From the NCBI RefSeq assembly GCF_043641665.1, contig NC_092190.1, forward strand, positions 19,891,548-19,955,547: 64,000 nt of DNA, read 5' to 3'. Below the pieces are notes generated by a model, which searched no databases, was not told the DNA's origin, and saw only the letters and a program-made list of their open reading frames with translations. Shown in pieces: positions 1-11,758 of the stretch. The position numbers and the translations under genes are program-made. How positions within the stretch are numbered: position 1 is the stretch's first letter; the number at the start of each line of letters is the position of its first letter. This stretch comes from Enoplosus armatus (lineage: Eukaryota; Chordata; Actinopteri; Centrarchiformes; Enoplosidae).

Positions 1-1794
1 AAAAGCTTATTTAGTTTTACACACAGCCACCAATTTGAGTCTGCTTTTAACTACACTGAAAAAGCCGAGATGAAAATTAGTGCACATATGGTGCATCAAC
101 CATAACGATGACAACAAACAAAAATGTGGCCGCTAGGGAATGACTAAATGCTCAGGACTCAGGCAGAAGGGGCTCCGTTTCACAGATTTCCGAGTTTCCA
201 ACACTAAATTTGGGGTAAACAATCTAAAAATAAACGCTACCTTGGTGATGGCAGGAGATGCCTGTTTGTCTGCGCGCATACAGTACGGCAGTGAAATACT
301 TGCTGAATACAATATTGGTCGAACTTTGTGAGACAGAACTACTTTTTTTCTTTTGGAAAAAAAAAAAAAAAGTACTTCCTGGGACACAAGGTTTCAGTTT
401 GCCTTCATATTTCCACTGTCATGTCTCCATTTGATAATGTACCGCATTGAAAATGGAGTATGCCACATACAGTAAGCACCCAAGGTGAGAAGTCATGTGA
501 CCTGCTCCAACCGGGCCTGGCAGTTCCCAGAGGGGTTGGAGGAAACACGTTTTGCTTTGGAAAATGGGTGACATTCCCCTTTAAGCTATTGAATCATCAA
601 CACTCAATGCTGAATCACTGAGTTCCCATTCATGGGTAGCAAAATAAAGCCGAGTAGAGGACCACACTCTGTTACAGTATTGTAATTCAGTAGCACAATG
701 GATTAGATGTAGAAAAATCTTCCCTCAGCAGCTGGTGACTCTGATATCATGCTGCAAATTATACTGTTAAAAATGCACACACACACACACACAGAGGCAA
801 ACACTTAAGCACACTGAACAAGGAAAGCTTTCTCTGCTATGCGAATGAGTAGCTATGGCTGAATGGTTGAGTGTGTCCTCTGTCTCTGTGAGGTCGACAG
901 CCCAGGGAAGATTAGGAGGAAGCACATCAAATGAATGAGAAAGGAAGTAAGAGGAGAGGAGAGGGGGGAAAAAAAGCTGATGGCTCAGGAAAACCCGCTG
1001 CATTACACTTGCTTTAAGGGAATTATCTCTGTGAGAATTCAGCCGGGTCTGAGAGTGGACACGAGCGCGCACACACATAAAATATCTCCAGGCTTAACCT
1101 CTCATTAAATCTACATCAATCTGATCAGCTCCACCCGTTTGTATTTGTTCCTTGTAGTTCCTGTGTTTGTTTCAATTCCACCACCCTCCTCTCCCCCCTC
1201 TGTACCTACATTGCACGTTCACGTTTATTTTTGTAAATGTGTTTCTGCATTATTCATTACTGGCCGTGGTCTTGCCTTTAGCATACCCCATGGGTGGCCT
1301 ACATACACAGGTTAAAATCTTACCTTCTCACCTGCAAAACACTCAGCTTTTTTTCTATTTCACATACCGACACATTTAGGCATGACATTTCTAGAGCTGC
1401 CTGTTGGGAAATCTCAGTAAAGGCGTTAGTAATGACAAAGGGTCGGTTGTTGACTGGGTGCGGGACCCTAAGAGAGTCTGTGTCGCTAACTGGTGGCCAG
1501 TGCAGTTGGCAAGGAAGTCGAGGGTGGGGCTGGGTTGTAAATGGAAGCTGTTTTTAAAATAGTCAAGTCTCCCAGACATGCGTCACCACAGCCAGACCTC
1601 AACACAGCTCCCTGCTCCTTCTCCCTTACTGGTTTCCATATGTTCACTTGGCACCATGATCCACACTGTCACACAGCTCCCAGTTTTGCAATCCCTCTCA
1701 GTGCCCATCGGTCACTTGATTTGCCACAATCAGCTTTTAACAACCTTTTTTTAAATCTGAGATATCAGCCCCAGAACCATGTGACCCTGAGCTA

Positions 1795-2145
1795 TCGGTC
1801 AGTTGGTTGGTTGGTCCATACTGAAATATATCTCAACAACTATTGGATGGATTGCCATGAATTGTAAAAACTTTGGTGATACCTGAACTTTTCATCTAGC
1901 ACTTTCATCAGGTCAAAATTTCAATTTGTCCAATATGAATGACATTCCCATCAGCCTCAACTGTACTTCGTGTTTAGTCGTAATTAGCAAATGTTAGCAT
2001 GCTAACACATGTGATGGTGAACTTGGTAAACATTATACTTGTTAAATATTAGCATGTTGTCATTGTGAGCATGTTAACTTGCAGATCTTATCATTAAGCT
2101 CAAAGCACTGCTTTGCCTAAGCACAGCCTCACAGAGATGCTAGCG
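1795..2145. repeat. percomorph dispersed repeat, copy 1
   Basis: The stretch contains the phrase caactattggatggattgcc, followed by ctttggtgat and a tract rich in gttagcatgctaac. I recognise this as a very common repeat of spiny-rayed fish genomes, often near genes. A related copy lies at about 3862-4000 in the same orientation. The family class was not determined. Confidence 0.6.
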
Positions 2146-3861
2146 TGGGTGTAGACTCTTAGTGTTGTCATCAGATTTATCTTAACCAGTAATGAAAGCC
2201 TATGTGATGTTTGGTCATGACATACAGCAAAAACCAGTAGGCAGACTGAGCTGCTGTTGGCCAGCTTCTTCGCTGAAGTACACCACTTTCTGTTGTCAGA
2301 GAATAATGTCCTACTAGTGTTGGTTTGGGATGGTCCAGGTGGGGATAGGGTTGATACGATATAGTGATCGTTACTGTGGTTGTAGCTTTTCAAGTGCTAA
2401 TCATCATCTTTACGTCAGTCTTAAACATTTTCCATACCTGTGTTCATATCTGCCCTGTGGAACAGCTTGCATTATGGAGAGTGAAGTTTCCTTCATCGTT
2501 TGTCACTAAAAATACGTTTTTAGGATTGGCTTCGAGCAAAGCACCAAACTATGCCCTCTACTCTGACATTTGTGCTGACCTATAGCTTTAGTAAACAGCT
2601 CAATCCCAACTGATGCTCTTGGCCTTTGGCAGCCACCCAAAAGTTGAGCATTTACAAAAGCCATTGACAATAAAAGTAACTACTGTGCATTTGTGATTTA
2701 ATTCTTTAAAGGCAACTCTTGCCTCCTTTAAGTGGACGTGGGTGGGAGACAAGTGAGAGTACAACTCCTGGAGGGTGCTGAGGGCATGCTCGCAACAGTA
2801 CATGTACCCAGACGAGTATTCTTGTGCACAGATTCTTAAACATATTGGTTATTTAGTTAGAATTACACTCAATAGTGCAAATCTAGACGTTTGATGTTCT
2901 GCACAGAGAAAGAAAAGTGTGCTCTAAGTAGATTTACAGCTTGAATGTATTATGCAAGCATTATTTCTCACAGTCTACTGCACAGAACTCTGCAGCCTCA
3001 CTGCTTACGGGATACCTGTCCTCGTGCGCCGTCGTTTTCTGACTGCCGGATTGAGAAGTGACCCTGTCTCCACTCTCTGGATAACATCTTTTTGACTTTC
3101 TTTCTGAGGTTAGCTCACCTGTTCAGCACAAAGTACACTCAGCAAATATCTAGCTTGAGGTACTCAGTCTACTGCTGTCACACTACATAATAAATACAGT
3201 TTGATGGGCTGTCATAGTGACATGAGTAACGTACACTCTGGAAAAAGTGATGATGGTGAATGAGATGTGTCCAAATGAAAGCTGTTCTAAAGGAATTTGA
3301 GCCCTTCAACATTCAAAGTGAATGAATGGCCAGACTTATGAATAAATCAAATAAATAATACATGGAGTCATTTTAAATGTTTTAGTTTTTGATGGACAGA
3401 CTAACGGACGGGTGGATGGATAAATTGGAACTTTTCCCTGTTACCTTGCTTTAAGCACATTATCTTCTTGGTTTTGTTCATTAAGAAGTTCATGTTTTCT
3501 CAGAAGAACTAAAAGATTGAGCCCAGATTTTAATCTAATTGGTCTGTTTTAAATTTGATACAGGTCAGGACCTCATTTGTCTGTGTTTACATGTGGTACT
3601 GGTGCAGGAAGAGCGGGTGCTAAACCCTCCAGGCCACAGAGGATGTTGACTAACTGAACGCATCTGTTGTATTTGCCAAGTGTACGCCATGCTAATCAGA
3701 AACGTGCTCACTTTGAGTCAGAACAAATTCCAATATTTCAATTTCAAAGTGAAAGGACAAGTTCACTGCTTTGGTTTTTGCCTGTCATTGAGTGGCGTTG
3801 TCATTAGCCATGCTGGTGGCATGGCTATGGAGGTGGAAATGTCAGTCACTGGGTACTTTGG

Positions 3862-4000
3862 TCAAGACTGAGATATCTGTTGGATGGATTGACAAATTCA
3901 TGAACCTCAGAGGATAAATCCTCATAACTCTGGTGATCCCTCGACTCGCCCTTTAGCGCCATCATTTTTATTTTGAGCAAAATGTCTCAACAACTGTTTT
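3862..4000. repeat. percomorph dispersed repeat, copy 2
   Basis: It shares ttggatggattg, ctggtgatccct, tttagcgccatcat and tgtctcaacaactg with the family seen at 1795-2145. It is shorter and diverged. Confidence 0.55.
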
Positions 4001-4049
4001 GATGGAGTACACATCTCAGCCACTTACTTATCTGGACTGGATTTATGTC

Positions 4050-4073
4050 TGTGTGTGTGTGTGTGTGTGTGTG
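4050..4073. repeat. (GT)n microsatellite
   Basis: An uninterrupted GT run of about 24 bp. Confidence 0.95.
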
Positions 4074-4689
4074 GTCATGCCTCACTACCAGCTAACTGTT
4101 GCCTATAGTGTAGCATACAGTCAAATAAATTCAAACCGCTGAGACTACAGACTCTCAGGGGCAAAACCACAGCACATACGCGACTAGTGGTATCCAGATT
4201 TTTGTTGAAAAGTTTCTGGCCTGCGTTGAAAGCAAAATACATGGGCCTTTTTCATGCCATTAGCAGTTAACAGTTACATACACGTCCACTCACGCACAGA
4301 TACACACACAGTTTGCCCACGGTGACACCATGGGGTCACAATGTATGTGGTGGAGTCAGTCAACCGAGAGTGACCTCTTTTAATGCAGCCGCTCTGTTTA
4401 GTCCCCTTCTAATGAGTGGTTGTGACTCATAATCTATACTGTGTACTAAAGCCGGAGGGTTGATCAGCCTGATGGTGTGCCTGTGCGTTTGTGTGTGTGT
4501 ACAGTATGTGTAGCTCGTGTCAGATTGAGTTATACAAAGTGGCTCTCAGACGTAATTTCTCTTGATGGGGTGACAATTATTTATGAAGTCTCTTTGTTTC
4601 CCTCTGGCGACTAACATTTAGCCTTTTGTAGAAATTCAAGAGTTGCTCTTTAATGTTTAGGTGTGCCACTGGGTATAACACGCAGTTGT

Positions 4690-4711
4690 TGTTGTTCTTC
4701 AAAGAACAACA
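4690..4711. repeat. short perfect hairpin
   Basis: tgttgttctt at 4690-4699 pairs with aagaacaaca at 4702-4711 across two bases. It is a minor element that may arise by chance. Confidence 0.5.
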
Positions 4712-4931
4712 TAGGTGTTATTATTCTTGTGACAATACTTTAATAGACCTGTGACAATAGTAGCTGTTGTACCAAAGATCCTGAAATGCAAGAGATGATT
4801 GTTTGGTCACTGATCAAAAAAGCTAGTTGTGACCAATATTGTGTCTTTTTTATGGTTGCTTTTATTTTTCCACTCATCTTAAAGCATTTGTATGTAACTT
4901 CAGCTGAACAGTGGCCACTGTGGCCACAAGT

Positions 4932-5070
4932 GGCAATTACAGGATAATGGTAAGTGCTGAAACATGGTAGAAGTAGAGATTTATAAACTCACTAACTCAA
5001 TCGTGTCACTTAACAAGTTATCAAAAGCTACTGGTCATACCCGACCAAGTAAGAATATATTGGCAAAACC
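4932..5070. repeat. dispersed repeat shared with 19869-20058
   Basis: The start gcaattacaggataatggta and the later motif actggtcataccc-gaccaagtaa also occur, in the same order and strand, at 19869-20058. The second copy has extra sequence in the middle. Class unknown. Confidence 0.6.
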
Positions 5071-6615
5071 AAAGTGTTAAAGAAAATGACCAAAAACGAC
5101 TTTAATCAGTGACTGTTTCTCTCTAAGATTAGTCACGATAAGGGACTTTTTGGTAGTTTTCACTGTCTTATCCATCAATTTAATGGTTTATGTAATGTTC
5201 CAGGGGTGGCCTTACTTACCTTATTTGCAATAGTAATGCTTAAACTACCTATTCTATCATTCAGCCATATGTTTGACAATTGGCCCTAAATATTGTTAAT
5301 GCCTTCTTTTGGCGTTTAGTCAAGGATCAGCTGAAACTGAACCTGCTGCAGCTCCTTGTGGGGGTTGGGCTGAAATGTGTCTTTTGCTGCCTTGTGCACT
5401 GGCAAGATGCACAAAGCTGTCAACAGAGGTGTCAAACGTGTCAAAAGGATTTTTTTTTTTGTTTTTTTTTGGAGTAAGCAAGAAAAGCAGATGGGTAGGG
5501 AAAAAGAAAAGGATGTGGGTAGACAGTCGGGAAGGAGAGCGAAATAGGGATGGGAGTGCTAACTACATTGGCTACTGATACACAGAAAAAGTGTTTAAAA
5601 ACATGCATTAGAGTTTTTAATCCCTCATTTAGCTCCAGGATGGTTCATTCTTGTAAAAGTAAAATACTCGGCTTAGTGCTTTGTTGTCCTTAAAGTATTT
5701 CATTACGACTCTCACTTGACATATCACATTTCAAACTAGCGTTGCGTCAGTATTACGTTCATGTCACATTTTGACATCAGCTTTGATCACACGCCTTTTA
5801 CTTCAAAGGTCGGAGGGGTTTATCCTGCTACATTTCTCTCAAAAACTTTATTAACAAACCGGGATGGTTTGCTGATCATGCGTTCTTATTCTTAGCACTG
5901 CCTGTACACTCGCATTTACAGCTTTCTGCTATTGGCTGATGAACTCCTTTTTGACGGACTAGAATAAAATTTTCCAAAGATACCTTTTGCAGCAGCTTTT
6001 TAAATATGTGAGAGTGAGTCATTCGCTTCTCCCCCACAAACCTCCCCAGTCTGTAACTTCCACCCCTAATTCCTTGCTTCAGTTTTCAGAAGTGAAGGCT
6101 TTTTGGCAGCCAGCAGGCTCAAAAAGCCATCAGCTGTCACACCATCTGCATAATGATGCTGAAGCGTGCTGAAATTTGTTGCAGTCATCTATCATCATCA
6201 CAGCATCATCTGGCCCGTCAGTTTCACCTGCTGAAGTATGTCATACTTTTCAAAGAGAATTTTAAGGTAATGTCACTAATTTAGAGACACCGTCTTGGTG
6301 TGGTTTGCAGTTTATTGATTGATTGAACTGCATCTTTCAGAGAGAAAGCAGAACAGACTGGCTCAGATAAGTCATACAGTAGTTTTAAATAATTTAAAGG
6401 CTGTTCACTCTGAGGAACACATCTAAACAGTGAATAATAACTGGCAGTGGCACCACTGGGAGGTCACTGAAAGAGGTCATGTAAAATTGAAGGATGTTTA
6501 CATGTGCCATCTTATACTGTCATTCATCATTAATTGTAATTGAAGGCTGGTTTTTGTTTACTTGTGCGCTCCACGATTCACTTGCCAGCTCAATAACAGT
6601 GTCTGTTATGAAAGT

Positions 6616-6636
6616 GGGGGGGGGGGGGGGGGGGGG
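6616..6636. repeat. poly-G tract
   Basis: Twenty-one consecutive G residues. Such runs are length-unstable and can form G-quadruplex; the assembled length may be inexact. Confidence 0.95.
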
Positions 6637-8125
6637 TGTACACAGAGTGGAAAAGGATACCATAAACAAAGGATCAGAAATTAAATACCTTGACTAGTCC
6701 TGCAAATATATTCAAGCTTTTCTTGCTGTTGGTGACGTTGGTGATGAAGGTTTCTTTCTCTGGAACGTCTGTGGAGATCTGGGATCATAGCCTTTGAGAA
6801 CTTCTCTGTTTTCTCTTTACTATAATAGCAAGTCCTAACTAATGCTCTTGATGTTCATATTTCTGTGATTCTCAGAAACTTTGCAGGGGGACTGAACATT
6901 ACCGGATACATATGAATGAGATAAAGAAAACACTTCAGGGACAGCACAGATACTGCAAGTCTTCCTTCACTGAAATGTACTGTCAAAGACGTTCACGAGA
7001 GAGGAGTGTAACATTGGCTGCATTTTTTATCAGTTTGGTCTGTAAACTTTTCTGTAAATACGCCACAAAAACAAGAACAGATAGAATATCTGGCTGAGGT
7101 TTGTTTTATTTTCTCAACCTACAGAAAGACAGACGAGGGAGGCTTAACCACAGTTTGAACTGAGGGTGCAGATGATTCGAGGATGTATAATGAACCCACT
7201 GATGAACCTATATTGCTGTTTTATTTTCTTATTGGTAGCGACAACATCTCTCCTTAACTAACGGGAAGAGAGAAACACAGATCATTGAGCACTGTTTGGG
7301 GTTTCTGCCTCTGGGAAATGTGACGTCAGAGATGCAAGTGAACTCTTTCTCCCTCTCTGGAAATAGGGTTAATTGCACTGTGATGAAAGTTTGGATTAGC
7401 TCAGGGCAGGCCCCATTAACAGCAGTTGGCACTTGAAAACGGTTTTGTCTTCAGGTTTTTACAAATTAAGAAGCGGCATGACGTGCAAAGCTCCTTTTAA
7501 GAATCAGCAACCCAAGCATTTTGTTCCTGCTTCATTAACATTAAATTGCCCACCAGTTGTTGTCTTTAATGTATCACGATTGACATCTGCCACTGTGTTC
7601 AGCTGCTTGTGTGGAACTGCAGCGCTGGTTCCTGAGAATGCAGAGTCTGTGCAAAAACCACTGAATCAGGAGCTGCATTCAATAAGATTTGCAGCTGCTA
7701 AGGATTTTGTAACAGACTTAGCATCACAGTGAAAAACGACTGTCAGGATGAACCACATTATGCAGATTCTCTGCTGCTGCTGCTGCTGGGGGGGAAGCAA
7801 AGGTCAGCTCTGGGATACAAGTTATTCCCCTCCATTTCAGCAAAATAGTGCGCCTTGATGCAGCGTTATAATGAGATTTCACCTTGGTACAGGGTCATGT
7901 TTCACCACAGACATCCTCATAGTTTAAGAGCAAGCAACCTTCACCCTCTGCTGTCACCACTAGCCCTCAGATTGTGTTTCCACTGCTCGGGATAGTTAGT
8001 GGAGAGGACCAGACAGAATCCCCAGAGCAGATAGTAGTTGTGGCTGAATGTTCCTAAACTCAAACCGATGTATTCACTACTGCTAAATTAGCAGTCCTAT
8101 AGAGACTAGGCTAGTGCTAATGTTG

Positions 8126-8191
8126 CCTGTGTTTCTTCTCTCTCTTCTGTCTTGTGACCGAGTAAAACAGAAGATAGAGAAGAAACACAAG
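8126..8191. repeat. strong inverted repeat (hairpin)
   Basis: The arm 8131-8150 is the reverse complement of 8167-8186 except for one base (8175). Three more pairs extend the base of the stem (8128-8130 with 8187-8189). The loop is 16 nt. No gene or element explains it. Confidence 0.7.
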
Positions 8192-9000
8192 GTGAGTCAT
8201 AGCAACTCACAGCTGACTTATGTAACAAATCTTACACTGTATTAACAACAACCAACCAAAGCTCTTGTGCATACAGTGCGCAGATGCTCCAGTTTCATTG
8301 CTGACTTCTTCTTAATCTTTTGTTTGCGCAACTTTGCTGCATTTAGCTCACATCAAGCCATGCAACTGGAAAACGATGATGGAAAGTTATTTCTAGATGC
8401 TGGTAGATGCCGTATTATGTTAGTAAATGTAACAAGACTGTGTCAAGGACATTTCTCATGTTTTGGTATTTTGCATTCACAGTATCCTTCCAAGGTAAAA
8501 AAGTCTGTTTTATCTCCATTACATCAATGCTGGGGCTTGTGGGCCAGATACAGCTTTGATATATTAGTGATAATATGAAGAGCAGAAGTGAGGAGTTGCG
8601 ATTTTAGTGGAATAGTGTATTGAATTTTCAGTAGGTATAACATGATTCAGCTTCTGGCCGAAGCTGGGTGGTGTTTGAATGTATGATTTATAAGAATGTA
8701 CTGAGTTGTGCAATTGGTATGGAAACAGCACTGATCTACAGTATTTAGACATTTAGGGCTAGCCTGATATAACCTGAGCTGTGTGCACTGTATGCTTAGA
8801 TATGTGAGAATAATAAGCTTGTTTTCTAACGTGGAAAGCCATATATGCATAATAACACACAGGCACATGTTGCATGGCAAAATATGTACATTGAAGCTAA
8901 CTTCCTAACTGAGGAAGGTGACTCCTCTTCAAAAAATCCTTATGGCAGCTCAGAGAGGTGTAGAGCACCTTGGTGGATGTCTTGAATACAGATGATAGAT

Positions 9001-9002
<2 letters not shown>

Positions 9003-9043
<41 letters not shown>
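9003..9043. repeat. (CA)n microsatellite
   Basis: An uninterrupted CA run of about 41 bp. Cysteine/valine-rich ORFs on the minus strand here are translations of this repeat. Confidence 0.95.
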
Positions 9044-9046
<3 letters not shown>

Positions 9047-9328
9047 CCACAGGACATCGGAGGATGTAATAGATGAACAGTTTTCTTTTTCCAACCAAGT
9101 TTCCCATATGCCCAAGCAGATACCATATGGTCTGCAAGACTCAGCCTGCTAGGCTTTTTTTTAAAGGGACAAGCCAACTTCTTTTCAGCCTGGAAGTGCT
9201 CTGTTAGAGGATGAAGTTCAAGCTTGAAATATCTAATTATAATAATTTGAGCAGGATTCATAGAGTTTTACATTTTGTTCTGAGGCTTTCAGAATATAAA
9301 ATATCTGTTTGTCACTGTTGAAGGGCAG

Positions 9329-9350
9329 TGGTTGGTTGGTTGGTTGGTTG
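9329..9350. repeat. (GGTT)n microsatellite
   Basis: Five GGTT units in tandem. Confidence 0.9.
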
Positions 9351-10130
9351 GGCAATGTGAGACAAGCAACTTGATTTGTAATTTATTTAGAAGCCTGTGA
9401 CTCAGGCTCAGTCCATGCTAAACCTTGCCAGTGTCACTTCCCATTTTTTGTTTATAGCCCTCCGTCCTTGTGCCTGCAATAGTGGAATCACTGTCACTAA
9501 TGTGATTGGACAATGGGGCAACATCTGCTCCCTTTTCCCATGTCCCTGTGGATGTCTTGGCTGTTCACTGCCACTCTGTTTTAAGTGCTGTTTTGTTGTG
9601 GTTTTGCTGTGGTTGGCGCTGGTTAGAGTCAAGTTGCCCGGGGCAGGGTCAGGAGGGTGTTGGCCAGCGGTCTCTGCTTATGCCGTGGCGATCCGTGACG
9701 TTCTACCGTCTGCCTGCAGAGATTCTTGGCCTTGTTTCTTTTCATTGCTGCATGTGTTGAATGTGCGACATCTCCTCAGAAAACTCGTATTTCAGCTCCT
9801 TTTTTAGAAATCCTCCACCCTGTGTGTGACACTGGTCAAGCCCTATTTCAGCACTACAGTTAAAAGGAGACTGGGTACAGAGGATTTCCTGCAGGATCAC
9901 TCTAAACCAGACTCACATTAATGAATTAAATATTTTTTGATGGCGTACTTGAGGGAAGAAATCCAACAACCTCAAATATCTCTTAAATATATATTTGTAT
10001 GATATTTAGCTATTATTTCATGTTTATTTCAAGAAATGAACATAGTTAATTTATACTGTATGAACTAGTCCAGAATACTTCATGTATACACATCACATGT
10101 ATATTAATCATCTAATTTTCTTTCCTGCAG

Positions 10131-10206
10131 TTGCGGTGTGTGGCATCTGTGGACTGCAAAGGATTGGCAAATGAAACAGCATTCCCGTTGACTACTCAGT
10201 GGAGCG
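10131..10206 (+). other. candidate untranslated 5' exon
   Basis: A very strong acceptor (ctaattttctttcctgcag) ends at 10130 and a consensus donor, GCG|GTGAGT, follows 10206, bounding 76 nt. The segment has an ATG at 10171 that reaches TGA after six codons, so it is more likely UTR than coding. On the + strand it fits a 5' UTR exon of adarb1, whose mammalian homologue has several. It could instead belong to another transcript or be a decoy pair of sites. Confidence 0.42.
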
Positions 10207-11718
10207 GTGAGTCCAGAACTGTGAGGTTTCAGGCATTTAGCTGGCACTCATACACACAGTGACTTACAGGTTGCAGCAGCGGGATTCCTAGATGACCAAC
10301 ATTTCAGACAAATCATACGGTGGATGTATGTCTGGGAGTATGATCAAGCAAGAGAGAAGTATAAGAGAACAAAACAAATTCAGTGCGCAAGTTGCAGTGT
10401 GCTGGCTACATGACTCCTTCAACCCTGGAGTCACTCCAGTGACCGATGCCACATTAGGAGTAACGTTACCAGGTTCACATTCAGTACGAGGCAGAGTTCG
10501 TGAACAGTGTTGTAACTCATACATACGTGCCCCTGATGCCAACTCGCATCACCCCGAGTGTTCACCTTTAAGTGAATATATGCAGCTTTTGCTCTCTTTT
10601 TCTTCCTTTGCTCTTTGAAGACTTTGAGGAGTACAATCCATATCTGTGCTCCAGTGTGGCTATTTTTAGAATGGCTCAAATATCAGGGGATCCTGGACTC
10701 TTCCTCCCTCTCCTTTTGTCTCTCTTTGCCTGTCTCCTCCACTTACCCCCATTCGATTAGATCTCGAAACCCTTGCTCTGTTGTGTAAGGATGATTAATT
10801 AAAGGGCATGGAAATACATTTATGTACTGTACACACAGTATGTACCCATGTCCCTTTCATCTTCATCTTGAGCGAATGAGTCACCACAACACGAAGGGAC
10901 AGTTTACTCATCACTAGGAGTACTACTCGGCCTGTGAAAGTGGTTGTATAATATCCTCTGTGGCTCTAGAGGAGCTTTCTAAAGTCTAAAGACAATAACG
11001 CTGATGATGTCATAGTGATGTCATCAGGTTTATCTTAGCTTGGGCTTGAGATAAAATACTTTTTTCTGAAAAAGGAACAAAACTATCCAACTTTCAGTGC
11101 TTGAGACTTTAGATTGAAGATATGTGTGTTTAAAGTGTGGGATCGAGTGTTTTCTCAGCTTGAGCTAGAGACTAAAAGTCAGGATGTGTTGGCCTCTTTT
11201 GCATCAATTTTGACCATTCTTTTTCAGTTTTGTCCCGTCAACTTTATGGAGGCACAATACTTAATCCCTCGCCCTCACACTTTAAGTGACATGGAGCAGT
11301 TATTGTTCGCGGACAGCCAGGGAGAGCTCAGGCACTGGCGGTGTTATTGACAAGAGGAGACATTTAACGCCCTCCTTGCACTCCTCTTAAATAGTCTCCA
11401 TTTTCCTGCTGGGCGCTAGGGGGAAGGAACTGTCAGGTAGAGAAGGAGGGCCGCCTTGAGAAGATTCTGATCCCCACAGGCTGCTACACGGGGGCCGTGC
11501 CCAGTGACGCTCAGGTAATGGCACCATGCTGTCTGTGTTAGGACTTTTTTATTTTTTATTTCTCCCAGTGCAAAGGTGGAGAAAAAGTATACAAAGGCAT
11601 AAAACAATGTTGTCAGCTCTGCCTGTCTCTGTATCATACCGGCTCGCTCATCGTCCAATCCTGTGAAGCACACACTCTCAGGTAGCATGACCAGCATTAG
11701 CTTCTGTATCAGCCCCAA

Positions 11719-11720
<2 letters not shown>

Positions 11721-11757
<37 letters not shown>
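11721..11757. repeat. (AC)n microsatellite
   Basis: A perfect AC run of 37 bp. Confidence 0.95.

Positions 11758-11758
<1 letters not shown>

Larger units (their letters stand above)
1..10130. other. non-coding DNA upstream of the first candidate exon
   Basis: No ORF here has recognisable similarity or paired exon signals. The stretch holds CA/GT repeats, a 21-base G tract, two copies of a percomorph dispersed repeat, one copy of a second dispersed repeat and a strong hairpin at 8126-8191. It may be intron or intergenic DNA; the start of the adarb1 transcript is unknown. Confidence 0.6.

Noticed and set aside
7775..7790. Short CTG repeat
   Set aside because: Only about five units, not in a recognised exon; too short to be notable.
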